Assembly: GCA_018881555.1 (NCBI GenBank)
Contig: JACAXG010000028.1
Coordinates: forward strand, 3,337,143-3,401,142
Direction of reading: 5' to 3'
Length of the DNA: 64,000 nt
From: Amblyornis subalaris
Lineage: Eukaryota; Chordata; Aves; Passeriformes; Ptilonorhynchidae
Shown: piece after piece, positions 62,603-64,000 of the stretch
How the letters are laid out: each line of letters begins with the position of its first letter
How positions within the stretch are numbered: the stretch's first letter is position 1
The notes under the pieces: generated by a model
Told to the model about the DNA's origin: nothing
Database searches by the model: none
The model's input: only the letters and a program-made list of their open reading frames with translations
Program-made: the position numbers and the translations under genes

Positions 62603-62722
62603 GTGCCAGGTTGGATGGGGCTTGGAGCAACCTGGTCTAGTGGAAGGTTCCCTACCCATGGCAGAAGGGTTGGAATGTGGTCTTTAAGGTCCCTTCCAAC
62701 CCAAACCATTCTGGGATTCTAT
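62603..62722 (+). mobile_element. CR1 LINE tail fragment
   Basis: About 120 bp of CR1 3' end: GTTGGATGGGGCTTGGAGCA, CCTGGTCTAGTGGAAGGTTC and TCCCTTCCAACCCAAACCAT, ending GGGATTCTAT. Confidence 0.92.
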
Positions 62723-64000
62723 AACCATTATCCTTGCAGGCATTAACCTGCCCTAGCAGCCACATTTGTCGTGTGGTCCCTGGATCCTGGGGCTCACCGG
62801 TGGTGGCTGAAAGGGCATTGCCACCCCCACTGAAGGGTTGGAGGGGAGTGGGATGGATGTGCTGGACCACAGCACAGCCGGAGCCGTGCAGCCCCTGGGC
62901 TTGTCTGTGTGATCAATGCTCGAGAAAATGTGCATCCTGTTGAGCTCTCTTGTGTTGCTGTTCCTAGGGACAGTGGTACACGGGCAAAGCAGGCTTCAGC
63001 ACCTTCTTTGGATTGAGAAAATCCACAAAATAAACACGCAGGAGGGGCAGCTTGGTGGAAAACGGTGCAGCTCATGTATCCACATGCTTAAGTCAACTCA
63101 CCCCAGGTAGGTGAAGTAGAAAAGAGCCTCAGAATTGGGGTGTGAGCAGTTTTTAAAAGGTGAGTGAGGCTGTGGAGGACTTGTGGTCGGACTGTAGGAG
63201 AGTCTCTGTGCTGGGATCTCTGCCTGCAGTGATCCAAGGTGTTATTCCCAGAGGGGATCGTGGGGTCTCCTCTGTTGTTCTTCTGTTCTGGCAGGTCTGC
63301 TCACTCAGGCACGAAGCAGAGACCCTCCCTCCATCCCTCCGGTGCTTGTGTTTAAGTTATGGGTTTTATTGTTCCAATAACTTTTATCTACGTGTGTTTT
63401 GGAGGGAGGGAGGAAGGAGATAAGGAGGGAGGAGGCTGAGGGAAGAATGTGCTTTTGGCGTCTGCTAAGCCTCCATCTTATTGCTGGGACTTGCCATGGG
63501 GTTTTGGAATTCACCATCCCAGGGGAGGACTCGGTGGGAAATGGCTGAAGGGCTGTGGTCAGTATGAAACACTGGTGGGAGGAAACCTGGGGAAAGCCCG
63601 TGCAGAGCATCCCTTTTCCCATTTGATACTGATCTCATGTCCTCTGCCAGCTTATCTCTTGGCAAGGAGGAACCTGACTCAGTTTCCAGGAAGGAGAACT
63701 GGAGTGGAGGTGTGGGAAGGCTGAGGCTGCCGAGCTCAGCTTGGCACAGGAAGAGATTTTGTGCTTGGATTTCTCAGTGTGTTTCTGGTTTTGCCGTCAC
63801 CTGTACAATGATTATTTGGGCACGTGGATGTCAGGGAGAGGGAGCAAAAGAACCTGGTTCTTCCACCTGCTTGGGCATTCCCTGGGAGGTCTCCAGGAAC
63901 TGGATGGCAGGAGGAGAGGTCCTCTGGGTCTGTCTTCCAAGTGCAAGTTCTCACCCCCTGGATCAATTTGGGAGCAGTTTGTTCCTCGCTGGCTCAGAGG
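62723..64000. other. Intergenic right edge
   Basis: No gene is supported. In human, TNRC18 lies downstream of FBXL18, so its promoter may be further right. A 65-codon ORF at 62916-63110 has a hydrophobic N terminus but no other support. Confidence 0.5.

Noticed and set aside
62968..63031. Possible extra FBXL18 terminal exon (frame reading QWYTGKAGFSTFFG)
   Set aside because: It follows a CCTAG, but the appealing frame is not the one set by the phase 2 donor of FBXL18 exon 4.
62916..63110. 65-codon ORF with a signal-peptide-like start (MCILLSSLVLLFLG)
   Set aside because: No homology recognised, no promoter, and overlapping frames are similarly open. A following GTAGGT could be a donor but no partner exon is seen.

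Overview
The window looks like bird nuclear DNA from a gene-dense, GC-rich (microchromosome-like) region of a draft assembly. Four things point to a bird. The beta-actin promoter closely follows the chicken layout as I remember it. The actin mRNA carries the 54-nt zipcode described in chicken. All four retroelement fragments I recognise are CR1 LINEs. The coding sequences read like avian and mammalian orthologues. Isolated 'n' calls are scattered throughout and should be treated as unresolved bases. I did not identify the species.

Layout. 1-4.8 kb: exon 1 and part of intron 1 of FSCN1 (fascin) on the minus strand; exons 2-5 lie beyond the left edge. 4.9-27.1 kb: a roughly 22-kb FSCN1-ACTB intergenic region with no gene I can support. 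It holds several minisatellites (4.9-5.7, 12.3-13.6, 15.8, 21.5 and 25.9 kb), an orphan CpG-rich patch at 13.6 kb and some AT-rich blocks. 27.1-32.7 kb: the complete ACTB gene on the plus strand, with promoter, noncoding exon 1, five coding exons, 3'UTR zipcode and poly(A) signal. 32.7-37.3 kb: intergenic, nothing recognised. 37.3-38.07 kb: two CR1 fragments abutting the next promoter. 38.07-56.5 kb: the complete FBXL18 coding gene on the plus strand, five exons with a 11.85-kb intron 4. 56.5-64 kb: FBXL18 3'UTR and downstream intergenic DNA with one CR1 tail.

The genes. Fascin bundles actin filaments, beta-actin is the cytoplasmic actin, and FBXL18 is an F-box/LRR substrate receptor of an SCF ubiquitin ligase. 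FSCN1 and ACTB are divergently transcribed. ACTB and FBXL18 point the same way. From memory, order and relative orientation match human 7p22.1, where TNRC18 follows FBXL18; TNRC18 is not seen here.

I found no self-contained new biological system. The best leads are: a 56-bp-arm imperfect hairpin in FBXL18 intron 4; a phase-compatible unannotated candidate exon in the same intron; a 1.2-kb minisatellite of 33/21-bp partly palindromic units whose lengths keep reading frames open; a degenerate 19-20-bp array directly upstream of the FSCN1 TATA box; a four-copy GC-rich repeat in ACTB intron 1; and a palindromic SOX-type site in FSCN1 intron 1. No expression or alignment data were available, so functional statements about noncoding segments are inference.
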